Assembly: GCA_963555835.3 (NCBI GenBank)
Contig: CAUVWZ020000002.1
Coordinates: 2,537,104 to 2,601,103 of the forward strand
Reading direction: 5' to 3'
DNA from: JAPUME01 sp027294185
GTDB taxonomy: Bacteria; Acidobacteriota; Terriglobia; UBA7540; JAPUME01
DNA length: 64,000 nucleotides
Part shown: positions 1 through 8,212 of the stretch, piece by piece
Layout of the letters: every line of letters starts with the position of its first letter
Position numbering within the stretch: the first letter of the stretch is position 1
Notes under the pieces: generated by a model
What the model was told of the DNA's origin: nothing
What the model saw: the letters and a program-made list of their open reading frames with translations, nothing else
Database searches by the model: none
Program-made: the position numbers and the translations under genes

Positions 1-1856
1 ACATCCAACGCCTGCGCCATTTCTTCCATCACGGGTTCAAACGCCGGGTCTTTCAGGTCCCATTTATGGGCTCGAACTTCGAAGGCCACGGTTTGAAGGA
101 GAACGCGGACAACTTCGGGCTTGCGCCGCGCAACCAATGTCTCGTAAGTGGAGAGGAAAATTTCAAACTCCTCCAGCTCGGGCGCGACAATGCTCTCACC
201 CTCTTCAAAGGGTTGGACTCCGTCGCCGACGGTTTCCAGGTAGGCGGTCAGATCGCCCCTCTCTTGCCGGGTCAGACCGAGGCGGTAATACTCGTCAAAG
301 TAGTCCACCACGCTTTCGAGCGTGGGACGGCTGCCGTCGTGGAAATAGGGGGCGGTGAAGCGGATGCCCAAAAGCGTCGGCGTATCCAGCGCGCCGTCCT
401 TGCCGTAGGCTTCCGCCGGGCGAACGGTGCCCACGTCGTGACGCTGCCGGTCAAGGAAGAAAGTGCCCGGCACGTGGCAGGAAGCGCAGGAGCGATTCTT
501 CATCGAGGGGAATGTGCCATGAAAGATTTCTTCGCCCCTCTGCGCCGCCTCGGAGGCGGTCGGGTTCAGCGAACCATCACTGTTCAGATAGGGGTTAGGC
601 AAGTAATCAAACTCCAACATATAAGCCACGAGGCTGTCGAGCAGGTCTGGGTCCGGCTCCGGACCACTGAACTCATTGACAAGGACGTTGCGCACAAATT
701 CCCGCAGTGAGGCGAAGCGCCCGTTGCGTCCGTAGGGAGCCGTAAAGCGAATTCCTCGCAAGTCGGGAATATCGAGGGGGTCAAAGACACCGTTATTGGC
801 ATGGGCGTCGAAGAAGCTGTTGCTGACGTCCACCGAGCCGAGGTGCTGGGAGAGACCTGGAATGAAAAACTTAGGATTGGTGACCCCCTTATTGTGGCAC
901 GTGTTGCAGGTGATGCCGAGGCTCTGGGCCGGCTCGCCGAAGACAAAGGAGCTGTCGAAGGCCATATCGCCCAGGGCGACCAGAAACGTTTCCCGCTCGT
1001 CCACTCCACGAGCCGCCATGTTCAGGATCTGTCGCGGGCGCGGATTCTGCTTGTTGATGTTCGCGCCGGGCGGCAGCACCTGGGGAAGCATGGCGTTGGG
1101 GCGAAAGGTGGGACTCGAGTGCGGCAGCGGGGCCAGCCTGTGACCCTGGGGAGCGCGGAACGTGGCGCCGTAGTTTTGTTCCAGGTAGGCCGAAACGCTT
1201 TCGGCTTCCCGGGCGAAAGTGGACGGGTCTTCCAGAACCGCTCCGACCTGGAGGATTCCTCCTGACCCGAGCGCCCCGCTCATCGCCAGCCAGGACTGTC
1301 CCAGGCGGCGGAAACCCTCGGGGTCGCTGTAAAAAAGAGTCTTCTCGAAGGCGGCCAGAAGTTGTCGGGCTTCGCTGAGGTGTTGGGACGCCGCGTGGCG
1401 CTCTCGGGCGACGGCTGAGGCCCGCTCGAGTTGAATCACAATGAGCCGGGCCACGGAGCGAGTCGCAAGCTCAAAGACCCTGCGACGGGCTTCTTCGCGC
1501 GCGAGGGCAGGCTCCATAGGCGGTCGGGCGTTGTTCCCCTGTGCCAGTCCCAGCCCGCTCAGTGCAGCATCCAGCTCTTTCTCCGCACGAACCGCCGCGC
1601 CTCCATCCAGGGGCCGGGTATAGCGGACGAGCGTATCGAAGTCCTCCCTTACCTTTTCCCAGAGCACCGGGTTGAGATTCAAAAGGAAGGTCATTCGGCG
1701 GTAGGCTTCCACCACCGGGTGAAGCTCCTCAGGAGGGACGATGTGCGCCCGTGTAGGAGGCAGAGATGTTCCCAGGTAGAGGAGGGACGCCGCGATAACA
1801 GCGGTCAACCCTCCCAGGGTGATATTCAAGTTTCGATTTCTTAATGGGCCTTTCAT
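1..1856 (-). CDS. MauG / di-haem cytochrome c peroxidase family protein (3' end off the window)
   Basis: The minus frame is open from an ATG at 1856 to the window edge, so the C-terminus is missing. The N-terminus has basic residues and one hydrophobic segment (about residues 13-28), so the protein is exported or membrane-anchored. Two c-type haem motifs lie in the same frame: CNTCH (bases 894-908) and CASCH (474-488). The second is followed by the GTVRPAEAYGKDGALDTPTLLGIRFTAPYFHDG-type region of bacterial cytochrome c peroxidases (only its start, 'GTF', 'TPTL' and 'PYFHDGS', need be checked). The family reduces H2O2 or oxidises a partner protein in the periplasm using two haems. A GGAAG SD precedes the ATG. 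It lies 59 bp downstream of an MntR-type regulator on the same strand, so co-transcription is likely. The exact substrate cannot be told. Confidence 0.85.
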   Translation of the reverse strand, partial: MKGPLRNRNLNITLGGLTAVIAASLLYLGTSLPPTRAHIVPPEELHPVVEAYRRMTFLLNLNPVLWEKVREDFDTLVRYTRPLDGGAAVRAEKELDAALSGLGLAQGNNARPPMEPALAREEARRRVFELATRSVARLIVIQLERASAVARERHAASQHLSEARQLLAAFEKTLFYSDPEGFRRLGQSWLAMSGALGSGGILQVGAVLEDPSTFAREAESVSAYLEQNYGATFRAPQGHRLAPLPHSSPTFRPNAMLPQVLPPGANINKQNPRPRQILNMAARGVDERETFLVALGDMAFDSSFVFGEPAQSLGITCNTCHNKGVTNPKFFIPGLSQHLGSVDVSNSFFDAHANNGVFDPLDIPDLRGIRFTAPYGRNGRFASLREFVRNVLVNEFSGPEPDPDLLDSLVAYMLEFDYLPNPYLNSDGSLNPTASEAAQRGEEIFHGTFPSMKNRSCASCHVPGTFFLDRQRHDVGTVRPAEAYGKDGALDTPTLLGIRFTAPYFHDGSRPTLESVVDYFDEYYRLGLTRQERGDLTAYLETVGDGVQPFEEGESIVAPELEEFEIFLSTYETLVARRKPEVVRVLLQTVAFEVRAHKWDLKDPAFEPVMEEMAQALD

Positions 1857-1915
1857 TGGTTCTTCCGTCTGCAGAAAATACCCGCAAAACTCCCCCCCGG
1901 CCAGGCCGCGCTGCC

Positions 1916-2659
1916 TCAGCGCTTCCCCGCTTTGGCAGCGGCCTTACGGGGTTTTAACGCTTTCTTTCGCTTGCCATCGGAGGACACCCAGATTCCCTCC
2001 ACCGCCTTTCGCCCCACGTGATGGGACGTCCCTTTGATTTCAAGCAGCAGCGGCCCTTCAAAGGGACCCACTTCACGGACCCGAATCGGGGAACCCGGAA
2101 CTAAGCCGATCTTCTTCCACCAGCGCATGTGTTCGGCGTCTTCGTCGCTGACGCGGCGAACCACGGCGGAGGTGCCGGCAGTAAGATCGGTCAAGAGTTT
2201 TAGCGCCTCCTTAGCGACCACTCCTTTGGCCGAGGGAATCGGATGGCCGTGCGGGTCGCTCAAGGGATGGCCCAGCTTGGAGTCGATCAGCTTCTCCAGC
2301 TCGCGGGATATAAAATGCTCCAGGGTTTCGGCTTCCACGTGCGCCTGGTGCCAATCCATGGCCAAGTGATCGGTAAAGAAGCTCTCGAGCAGGCGGTGGC
2401 GCCGAATGGTTTCAAGCGCCAGGGCCGTTCCCACCTTGGTGAGCATCACGCCGCGCCGGCGCTGGTAGCGAACCAGACCGGCCTCGGACATCCTCTTCAG
2501 CATAGCGGTCACCGCCGCCGAGCTGACTTTGAGGCGCTTGGCGATGGCGCTGGTACTGGCTGCCTTCTGGTCTCCGGCCAGCGTGTAGATGGCCTTCAGG
2601 TAGTCCTCGATGGCCCGGCTCAACGTTTGCGAGGACGCATTTTCTTCTTTTACCGGCAT
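1916..2659 (-). CDS. DtxR/MntR-family metal-dependent transcriptional regulator with FeoA-like C-terminal domain
   Basis: This is a 247-residue cytoplasmic DNA-binding repressor of the DtxR family. The winged helix covers residues 15-75 (EDYLKAIY start, AVTAMLKRM recognition region). The dimerisation/metal domain covers about 80-145 and a FeoA/SH3-like domain about 165-225. The tail is Lys/Arg-rich. Metal ligands visible are D19, H88, E92, H107, E111, E114 and H115. The residue equivalent to DtxR Cys102 is Glu (E111), as in manganese-sensing MntR, so Mn(II) is the likelier co-repressor than Fe(II); that is inference. The gene precedes the di-haem peroxidase on the same strand, which suggests a metal/peroxide-stress unit. 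ATG start at 2659. Confidence 0.88.
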   Translation of the reverse strand: MPVKEENASSQTLSRAIEDYLKAIYTLAGDQKAASTSAIAKRLKVSSAAVTAMLKRMSEAGLVRYQRRRGVMLTKVGTALALETIRRHRLLESFFTDHLAMDWHQAHVEAETLEHFISRELEKLIDSKLGHPLSDPHGHPIPSAKGVVAKEALKLLTDLTAGTSAVVRRVSDEDAEHMRWWKKIGLVPGSPIRVREVGPFEGPLLLEIKGTSHHVGRKAVEGIWVSSDGKRKKALKPRKAAAKAGKR

Positions 2660-2817
2660 AGGGAGTCTGATTTAAGCTCTGTTACATTGGACCATAAACC
2701 CAGGTAAATCGCAAGGCCCTGCCGATTCAACCGGGAAGCCTGCCGAAAGATGGCACAGGATCGGAGTGTTTCCGGGGAGGATCGAAGGGGGGCCGCGGGT
2801 ATGGGTCGGCGGCCGAG

Positions 2818-4113
2818 TTACACAGGAACGGCGAAGAGCTTATCCATCAGGGCTTGACGCAGGGCGTCGAGGTCGGGTTCCACTTGCAGGCGGGTTTTGC
2901 TGGATTCGCCCACCTTACGATGGCGGTAGACATATTCGGTGTCCTTAAGCTGGTTGCCGGTCAGCACGGCGACAATGTCTGCGTCCCGGTCGATGGCACC
3001 GGCGCGCACCAGTTTCCGAACCCCGGCCACGGTGGCGGCGGAGGCCGGTTCGCAGCCGATGCCGTCTTCGGCAAGGGTGGTCTTCGCTTCAAGAATCTCA
3101 CCGTCCGTGACCGATTCAGCGATACCGTTGGACCACTCAAGCACCCGCAGGGCCTTTTGCCAATTGGCGGGGTGGCCGATGCGGATGGCAGTGGCTTCGG
3201 TGTCGGGGAAGTCCACGGCCAGCAGTTCCGAGCTGCCGGCACGGAACGTCTGGACGAAGGGACTGGCTCCCTCTGCCTGGATGACGACCAGGCGAGGTAC
3301 CTTCTCGATGAATCCCAGCCCCTTGAGCTCGCGTAAGCCTTTTCCGATCGCCGAAATGTTCCCCAAATTTCCGCCGGGAACGACAATGAAATCGGGGGGT
3401 TGCCAGGCGCGCTGTTCCAGCATTTCCGCGACGATGGTCTTTTGGCCCTCGATACGGAAGGGATTGACGGAATTGACCAGGTGAATCCCCATCTCGAGGG
3501 CCAGTTCTCGCAGCAGGGAAAAAGCCTGATCGAAGGTATCGCCGACCTCCACCACGACGGCGCCGAAGTCGAGGGCCTGGGCCAGCTTGGCTTCCGAGAT
3601 TTGTCCTTTGGGAACGAAGAGCAGCGCTTTGATGCCGGCGCGCGCCGCATAGGCGGCCATCGACGAGGATGTATTGCCCGTGCTGGCGCAGGCGACCACC
3701 CGGACGCTCCTCGAATCAGCCCGCGTGATGCAGGCCGTCATTCCCAGATCTTTGAAGGAGCCGGTGGGGTTGTTCCCCTGATGCTTGACGGTGAGGTGCA
3801 CGGGTCCGGCCCACCAGCCGGTACGCCTTGCTCCGACCAGAGGCGTGTTGCCTTCCGAAAGCGAGATGATGCGGGTGCCTTCCTCTGTGAAGGGAATCAA
3901 CTCCCGGAATCGCCAGACGCCGCTACGGTCGATCGGCTCGCCACTCAGCCGCCGCTGATGCCACTCGGTACGGACCTGTTCGGGATCCATAACCTCGAAC
4001 TTGTACCGTACTTCCAGCAGGCCGCCACAATGGGGGCACTGGAAGGAGTCCTTCTTCGACTCGATCGGTTTGCCGCAGCTCTCGGCGATACATTGAAGAT
4101 AGGCACGAGACAT
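2818..4113 (-). CDS. thrC: Threonine synthase
   Basis: Converts O-phosphohomoserine to threonine with PLP in the cytoplasm. The N-terminus has a small zinc-ribbon-like module (CIAESCG then CPHCGG) typical of one threonine synthase branch. The PLP lysine sits in NPTGSFKDLGM, the phosphate-binding loop in ACASTGNTSSS, and PGGNLGN and TGNQLKD follow. About 431 residues, normal length. I chose the ATG at 4113 (MSRAYLQC...) because family members start there; an in-frame ATG at 4128 adds five residues, and neither has a well-spaced SD. It lies just downstream of aspartate kinase (stop at 4147), so the two enzymes of the threonine branch are probably co-translated. Confidence 0.93.
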   Translation of the reverse strand: MSRAYLQCIAESCGKPIESKKDSFQCPHCGGLLEVRYKFEVMDPEQVRTEWHQRRLSGEPIDRSGVWRFRELIPFTEEGTRIISLSEGNTPLVGARRTGWWAGPVHLTVKHQGNNPTGSFKDLGMTACITRADSRSVRVVACASTGNTSSSMAAYAARAGIKALLFVPKGQISEAKLAQALDFGAVVVEVGDTFDQAFSLLRELALEMGIHLVNSVNPFRIEGQKTIVAEMLEQRAWQPPDFIVVPGGNLGNISAIGKGLRELKGLGFIEKVPRLVVIQAEGASPFVQTFRAGSSELLAVDFPDTEATAIRIGHPANWQKALRVLEWSNGIAESVTDGEILEAKTTLAEDGIGCEPASAATVAGVRKLVRAGAIDRDADIVAVLTGNQLKDTEYVYRHRKVGESSKTRLQVEPDLDALRQALMDKLFAVPV

Positions 4114-4146
4114 AAGATACCAAATCATCCCCCCGGGGACGCATTG

Positions 4147-5568
4147 CTATAATTTGAACTCCCTGTGCAGAGCCCCGACGGCCCCTTTGACATCGGCGGT
4201 TTTTACAGCGAAGGAGATGCTCAACTCCGAAGATCCCTGGGCGATGGCGATCACGTTGATTCCGCGCTTGCCTAAAGCTCCGAAGGCTCTGCCGGCAATT
4301 CCCGGGGTTCCTTCCATATTCTCTCCGATGGCCACGACGATGGCGGCCTGGCGCATGACTTCAATGGGCCCCATATAGTCATGGAGCATTTCCAGCTCAA
4401 AGGTTTTCCGGAGCACGGCTCGCACGCGGTCCAGGTCGCCGTGATGTATAGCGAAGCAGAGAACGTTGTCCGCCGAGGACTGGGTGACGATCAACGTAGA
4501 GATGGATTGGCTGGCCAGAGCCTCGAAGGCGCGGGCGGCCATGGCGGCAAAGCTGAAAATCTCACCACCGCTCAGTGTGACCAGGTCGGCGCGTGCCACC
4601 GAGGTGATGGCCTTGATCCCCCCGGAAGGGTTCGAACGCGAACTTGGGCGAAGACTGATGCGCGTCCCCCGGGCCGCAGGATTGAACGTATTCTTGATCC
4701 AAACCGGGACTCTTTTCTTGATCACCGGTTGAAGCGTCTTGTAGTAAAGAACCTTGGCGCCGAAAAAGGAGAGCTCAACGGCTTCGCGGTAGGAAAGCGA
4801 GGGCACGATCCTGGCTTTCGGCACCAGGCGGGGGTCGGCGGTCATCACCCCGTCCACGTCGGTCCAGATCCAGACTTCCCGGGCGTCGAGCGCGGCGCCG
4901 ATGAGCGTCGCGCTGTAGTCCGACCCGCCGCGCCCCAGAGTGGTGCAGACGCCCTTGCGTGTGGCCCCGCGATAACCGGTGATCACGGGCAGTACGCCTC
5001 CCTGGAGTAATGGCAGCAACCGCTTTCGGGTCTTCGCGCGGCTCAAATCGAAGATCGGAGAGGCATTGCCGAATCCTTCGTCGGTCACGAGTAAATCCGC
5101 CCCGTCGACGGCCTGGGCAGCTACACCCTTCGAGCGGAGAACCCCCGCCAAAAGCGCAGCGCTCATCAACTCTCCCAGGCTTGAAAGGGCGTCCAAGGCC
5201 CGGGGAGTAATTTCCCGCATGAGTGTGACTCCCGAGCAGAGCGCTTCAAAGTTGGCCAGGCCGGCCGACAACCGCAGTTCGACCTGCGGCCGTTCGCGGG
5301 GTGGGAGGAGCTTTTCCGCAACGAGGAAGTGCCGCCTTTCGATCTCCTGTTTTGCCGCTCGCCAGAGAGACGTTTTGCCGCGGGCTGCGTGCTGTGCCGC
5401 CTGAATCAGAGTGTCGGTGATGCCTCCCAGGGCGGAGACGACGACGGCCAATTTCTGCTTCCGTTGGAGGCGGACCAGAATTTCGGCGACACCCCCGATG
5501 CAGTCGGCGTTCGCCACAGAGGATCCCCCGAATTTCATGACTCGCAAAATGTGTCTGCTTTTCTTCAT
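4147..5568 (-). CDS. Aspartate kinase (monofunctional, with C-terminal ACT domains)
   Basis: Phosphorylates aspartate, the first step to Lys, Thr and Met. The amino-acid kinase domain covers about residues 10-290: KFGGSSVAN at the start, GRGGSDYSATL for nucleotide/substrate binding, and WTDVDGVMTADPR. Two ACT-type regulatory repeats follow (from about 310 and 395), where Lys/Thr feedback inhibition normally acts. There is no homoserine dehydrogenase domain, so it is not ThrA-like. The frame is also open to a GTG at 5586; the ATG at 5568 is used here. It lies between lysR (48 bp or more upstream) and thrC (about 18-33 bp downstream), which points to threonine-branch use. Confidence 0.92.
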   Translation of the reverse strand: MKKSRHILRVMKFGGSSVANADCIGGVAEILVRLQRKQKLAVVVSALGGITDTLIQAAQHAARGKTSLWRAAKQEIERRHFLVAEKLLPPRERPQVELRLSAGLANFEALCSGVTLMREITPRALDALSSLGELMSAALLAGVLRSKGVAAQAVDGADLLVTDEGFGNASPIFDLSRAKTRKRLLPLLQGGVLPVITGYRGATRKGVCTTLGRGGSDYSATLIGAALDAREVWIWTDVDGVMTADPRLVPKARIVPSLSYREAVELSFFGAKVLYYKTLQPVIKKRVPVWIKNTFNPAARGTRISLRPSSRSNPSGGIKAITSVARADLVTLSGGEIFSFAAMAARAFEALASQSISTLIVTQSSADNVLCFAIHHGDLDRVRAVLRKTFELEMLHDYMGPIEVMRQAAIVVAIGENMEGTPGIAGRAFGALGKRGINVIAIAQGSSELSISFAVKTADVKGAVGALHREFKL

Positions 5569-5633
5569 TCGGGTCTCGAAATCCACTTCGTTATGGAAGA
5601 GATGATTTCCCGCCTGATCCTTGCCGGCCAGAG

Positions 5634-6551
5634 TTACTTCCCGGCTCGACCTGTAATCTTACCCTCCGGAACTGACCTCACCTTGCGGATCACTTCGATA
5701 AAGGCCTTCGCCGAGTGGGACAGGTGACGGTCCGTGCGATGGATCAAGCCCAACTCACGGTAAAACTTGACTCCTTTCAGCGGAATCAACCGCAATACGC
5801 CCGCTTCCACCTCAGGCAGGGCGTAGCTCCGGCTGATGACTGAAATGCCCAGCCCCGCGCCCACAAACTTCTTAATCGTCTCTACGCTGGCAAGTTCCAT
5901 CGAAATCTGCACCCGGTTCCGGTAAGCACGCAACATGCGTTCCAGCATATGCCGAGTGTTTCCTGTCGTGGGAACGATCAGTGGATAGCCGGCCATCTCT
6001 TCCAGGGTCACGCTCTTCCGGTCGGCCAGGGGATGCTGTGGAGGAACCACCACCTGCACCTCATCCTTGAAGATCGGCATGACCTCGATGGAATTGGCTT
6101 TGAGGGGGAGAGTGAGAATGCCCAAATCCACAGCGCCATCCTGGACCTTTTGAAGAATCTTATGGCTGTAGTTCCGGTAGATGCTGATCTGGACCTGCGG
6201 GTAGTTCCGTCTGAACAGGGCGAATGCCTGCGGCAGAACGTAGAGGCAAGTCGCCTCGTTTGCCCCGATCTGGAGCTTGCCGCGAGGGGTTCCTTCCAGC
6301 TCGGCGATGGCCTGGAGGGCGTCTCGATGAAGCTGATGCAGCCTCTGGGCATAATCCAGGAGCGTCTCCCCCGCCGAGGTCAGCGAAATTTTCTTTCCGC
6401 TGCGGTCGAAAAGCTTTTCCCCGCACTCCTGCTCGAGCAGGCGGATCTGCGCGCTGATGGCCGGTTGGGTGCGAAACAGTTTCTGGGCTGCCCGCGAAAA
6501 GCTCTGTTGCTTGGCAACTTCCAGAAAGCTTGCTAATTGGTCAAAATCCAT
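5634..6551 (-). CDS. LysR-family transcriptional regulator
   Basis: A 305-residue LysR-type regulator. The N-terminal winged HTH covers residues 1-60 (SFSRAAQKLFRTQPAISAQIR is the usual signature; key words FSRAA and QPAIS). A type-2 periplasmic-binding-like effector domain covers about 90-295. It is the first gene of an apparent operon with aspartate kinase and threonine synthase, all minus strand. LysR genes are more often divergent from their targets, so its place at the head of the operon is less usual. It may respond to an aspartate-family amino acid or precursor; that is inference from position only. The effector domain most resembles the CysL/CbbR-like group in general build, but I would not assign it. 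Confidence 0.9.
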   Translation of the reverse strand: MDFDQLASFLEVAKQQSFSRAAQKLFRTQPAISAQIRLLEQECGEKLFDRSGKKISLTSAGETLLDYAQRLHQLHRDALQAIAELEGTPRGKLQIGANEATCLYVLPQAFALFRRNYPQVQISIYRNYSHKILQKVQDGAVDLGILTLPLKANSIEVMPIFKDEVQVVVPPQHPLADRKSVTLEEMAGYPLIVPTTGNTRHMLERMLRAYRNRVQISMELASVETIKKFVGAGLGISVISRSYALPEVEAGVLRLIPLKGVKFYRELGLIHRTDRHLSHSAKAFIEVIRKVRSVPEGKITGRAGK

Positions 6552-6711
6552 GGCGGTATCGTCACGATGCCTTCCTGCCTAAACATCTTACCCCATTCGT
6601 TCGAGGGCTGACACAGGCTAAAGATGGAGCACGGGGCTTTTGGCCCCAACCGCGGATGCATTCGGAAACGGGCGTGGTCTTTCCGGCCGAGTCAGGCGCC
6701 GCCGGCGAAAA

Positions 6712-7470
6712 CTACGTGGCCGGACCGCGCGGGGGGACGTTCGGAGGGGTAGGTCTCAGGTGGGATTTCGAGTCGCCTCCGGGATAGGCCAATCTGCCGT
6801 AGCCGCGCAGGGCCTCCAGGAGTTCGTCCACGTCATACCGGAAATCATGCAGGACCCGGAAAATCTCCGCCTGCCGCTCTTGCGCGCTCATGCGAACGAA
6901 TTTTTCCGGAGAAATGTAAAAGGGATTGTCCTGCACAAGGTCATTGCCGATTACCAGATGCCGGTGTAGGACCAGCGGGGAAAGCCCCGGACCGCTTTCC
7001 AGGAGGTTCAAGTCACACTGGCAGAGGGCCAGGCTCGGATAATGCTTCACCAGGTAATTCAGACTGGCGTCGAACTTATAGTATTCGTCCAGAGTGGATT
7101 CCTCCGGCCGGACCCAGGAAATCTCTTCCAGCCAGCGGACGCACGGCGCCTGGCTCTTCTCAGCCTTGTCGAAGACCTTGCGGGCGTAGTCCCAAATCTG
7201 TTCCCGGCTGCTGGCCGGGTTCGGGAAGAAGAGCCGTTCCCGCTGGCGATACCCATCTACCGGAATGCCGAGCCCGTCCAGAACTTCCGACATTTCCAGT
7301 TGCATCGGCCCGGGAGCCAGGTAAACACACAGGTCACCTTGCCGGAGACCTTCGGCCAGGAAAGACGCGAAACGGTACCGGTCCACCACACGGCGGTAGA
7401 CGACCAGCAGATGCCGATGGAGGGGGACTTGAATCCCTCCGTCAATCCATACATGAGTCATTTCGGACAT
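6712..7470 (-). CDS. MEDS-domain (DcmR-like sensory domain) protein
   Basis: A 252-residue soluble protein matching the MEDS domain found in methanogen and methylotroph sensors such as DcmR. Supporting pieces are HLLVVYRR near residue 20, FLAEGLRQGDLCVYLAPG, the central ELSWV/EISWV-like segment, and the C-terminal ALCQCDLNLL ... VLHRHLVIGNDLVQDNPFY stretch. There is no HTH, kinase or other output domain; the C-terminus is a Pro/Gly-rich tail. In other proteins this domain is a small-molecule or redox sensor fused to kinases or regulators. As a stand-alone protein it may act as an accessory sensor. The ligand is unknown. It is on the minus strand, 160 bp from lysR. ATG start, weak SD. Confidence 0.72.
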   Translation of the reverse strand: MSEMTHVWIDGGIQVPLHRHLLVVYRRVVDRYRFASFLAEGLRQGDLCVYLAPGPMQLEMSEVLDGLGIPVDGYRQRERLFFPNPASSREQIWDYARKVFDKAEKSQAPCVRWLEEISWVRPEESTLDEYYKFDASLNYLVKHYPSLALCQCDLNLLESGPGLSPLVLHRHLVIGNDLVQDNPFYISPEKFVRMSAQERQAEIFRVLHDFRYDVDELLEALRGYGRLAYPGGDSKSHLRPTPPNVPPRGPAT

Positions 7471-7602
7471 AGCGGTACCATCCGTATTTCCAGCTTGAAC
7501 TGCTGTCTCCGCTCCGATTGCCCGCAGCGGCAGCCGGAACCTGCCATGCTATAACTCAAAGGCGGGCGGGTCAACCCTAACCTTTTACCGCTCAGTCATT
7601 TA

Positions 7603-7616
7603 CTAAGTTTACTTAG
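7603..7616. promoter_or_regulatory. Short palindrome upstream of the MEDS gene
   Basis: CTAAGT-TT-ACTTAG is a perfect 6-bp inverted repeat in the 188-bp gap between the MEDS protein start (7470) and the membrane-protein stop (7659). It also holds a direct repeat of TTTACT. It could be an operator for the minus-strand MEDS gene or part of a weak terminator for the preceding gene. No other copy was noticed in the window. Low confidence. Confidence 0.25.
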
Positions 7617-7658
7617 CGGAGGGGGCAATCGGTCCACACTCGCTACAGAGGGGGTGTG

Positions 7659-8102
7659 CTAGAGAGATTCAACCGAGAGTACAAAGCGGGAACGGGGCGC
7701 ATAGGACAGGCGGACCGTCCCCTCGTCGGGAAGGTCCCGTCCGAGGAGCCCGTCCACGACGAACTGCTGATCGCTGATCTTCAGGACGTATCCGCCCTGG
7801 GAAGGTACCTTCTCGATTGCCCCGGTGATCTCCTCGGCTAGCCCGTGGGACAGGTCGGAACGAATCAAATTACGCCGCCCGGAAAGCGCCCGGTGGCTCA
7901 CAATCGAGAAGCCGACAACCAGGGTCGAGACGGCATAGATGAGAAACGCCGAGGTGTCCTGCCGCGCGAAAGAGGCTGCCACGTAAATGAGAAATATCAC
8001 GACGAAGAGGGAAGAGAGCGTGCTGGTCCAAATCACCAGAGCCATCGCCCTCTGGCGCTTCTTAAGCCGGTCGTGTGCTTCAGGTGAAAGCTGGAGTGAC
8101 AT
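7659..8102 (-). CDS. Small inner-membrane protein, function unknown
   Basis: About 147 residues. Two hydrophobic helices are clear: around residues 22-44 (the ALVIWTSTLSSLFVVIFLIY region) and 52-72 (AFLIYAVSTLVVGFSIV). The N-terminus before them is charged. A soluble C-terminal domain (about 85-147) contains KISDQQFVVDG and LPDEGTVRLSYAPRSRFVLSVE, which looks like a small beta-barrel. I do not recognise the family. The start used is ATG 8102; the frame is open to a GTG four codons upstream. It follows the BON lipoprotein gene on the same strand with a 110-bp gap and may be co-transcribed with it. Confidence 0.6.
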   Translation of the reverse strand: MSLQLSPEAHDRLKKRQRAMALVIWTSTLSSLFVVIFLIYVAASFARQDTSAFLIYAVSTLVVGFSIVSHRALSGRRNLIRSDLSHGLAEEITGAIEKVPSQGGYVLKISDQQFVVDGLLGRDLPDEGTVRLSYAPRSRFVLSVESL

Positions 8103-8212
8103 ATTGAGATGCACCGTGCCGGGACCCGGAATTCCGCCCGGACCCCTGCGGGGCCGATAATTCTTTAACCCAATTGCTTTAAAAATCCTGCCAGTGTTCC
8201 GCCCGTGGCGTT

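Noticed and set aside
1..1844. Plus-strand open frames in the first 1.8 kb (for example 66-710, 801-1265, 1431-1844).
   Set aside because: They are shadows of the minus-strand di-haem peroxidase frame, which carries both CxxCH motifs in one open frame and a signal segment.
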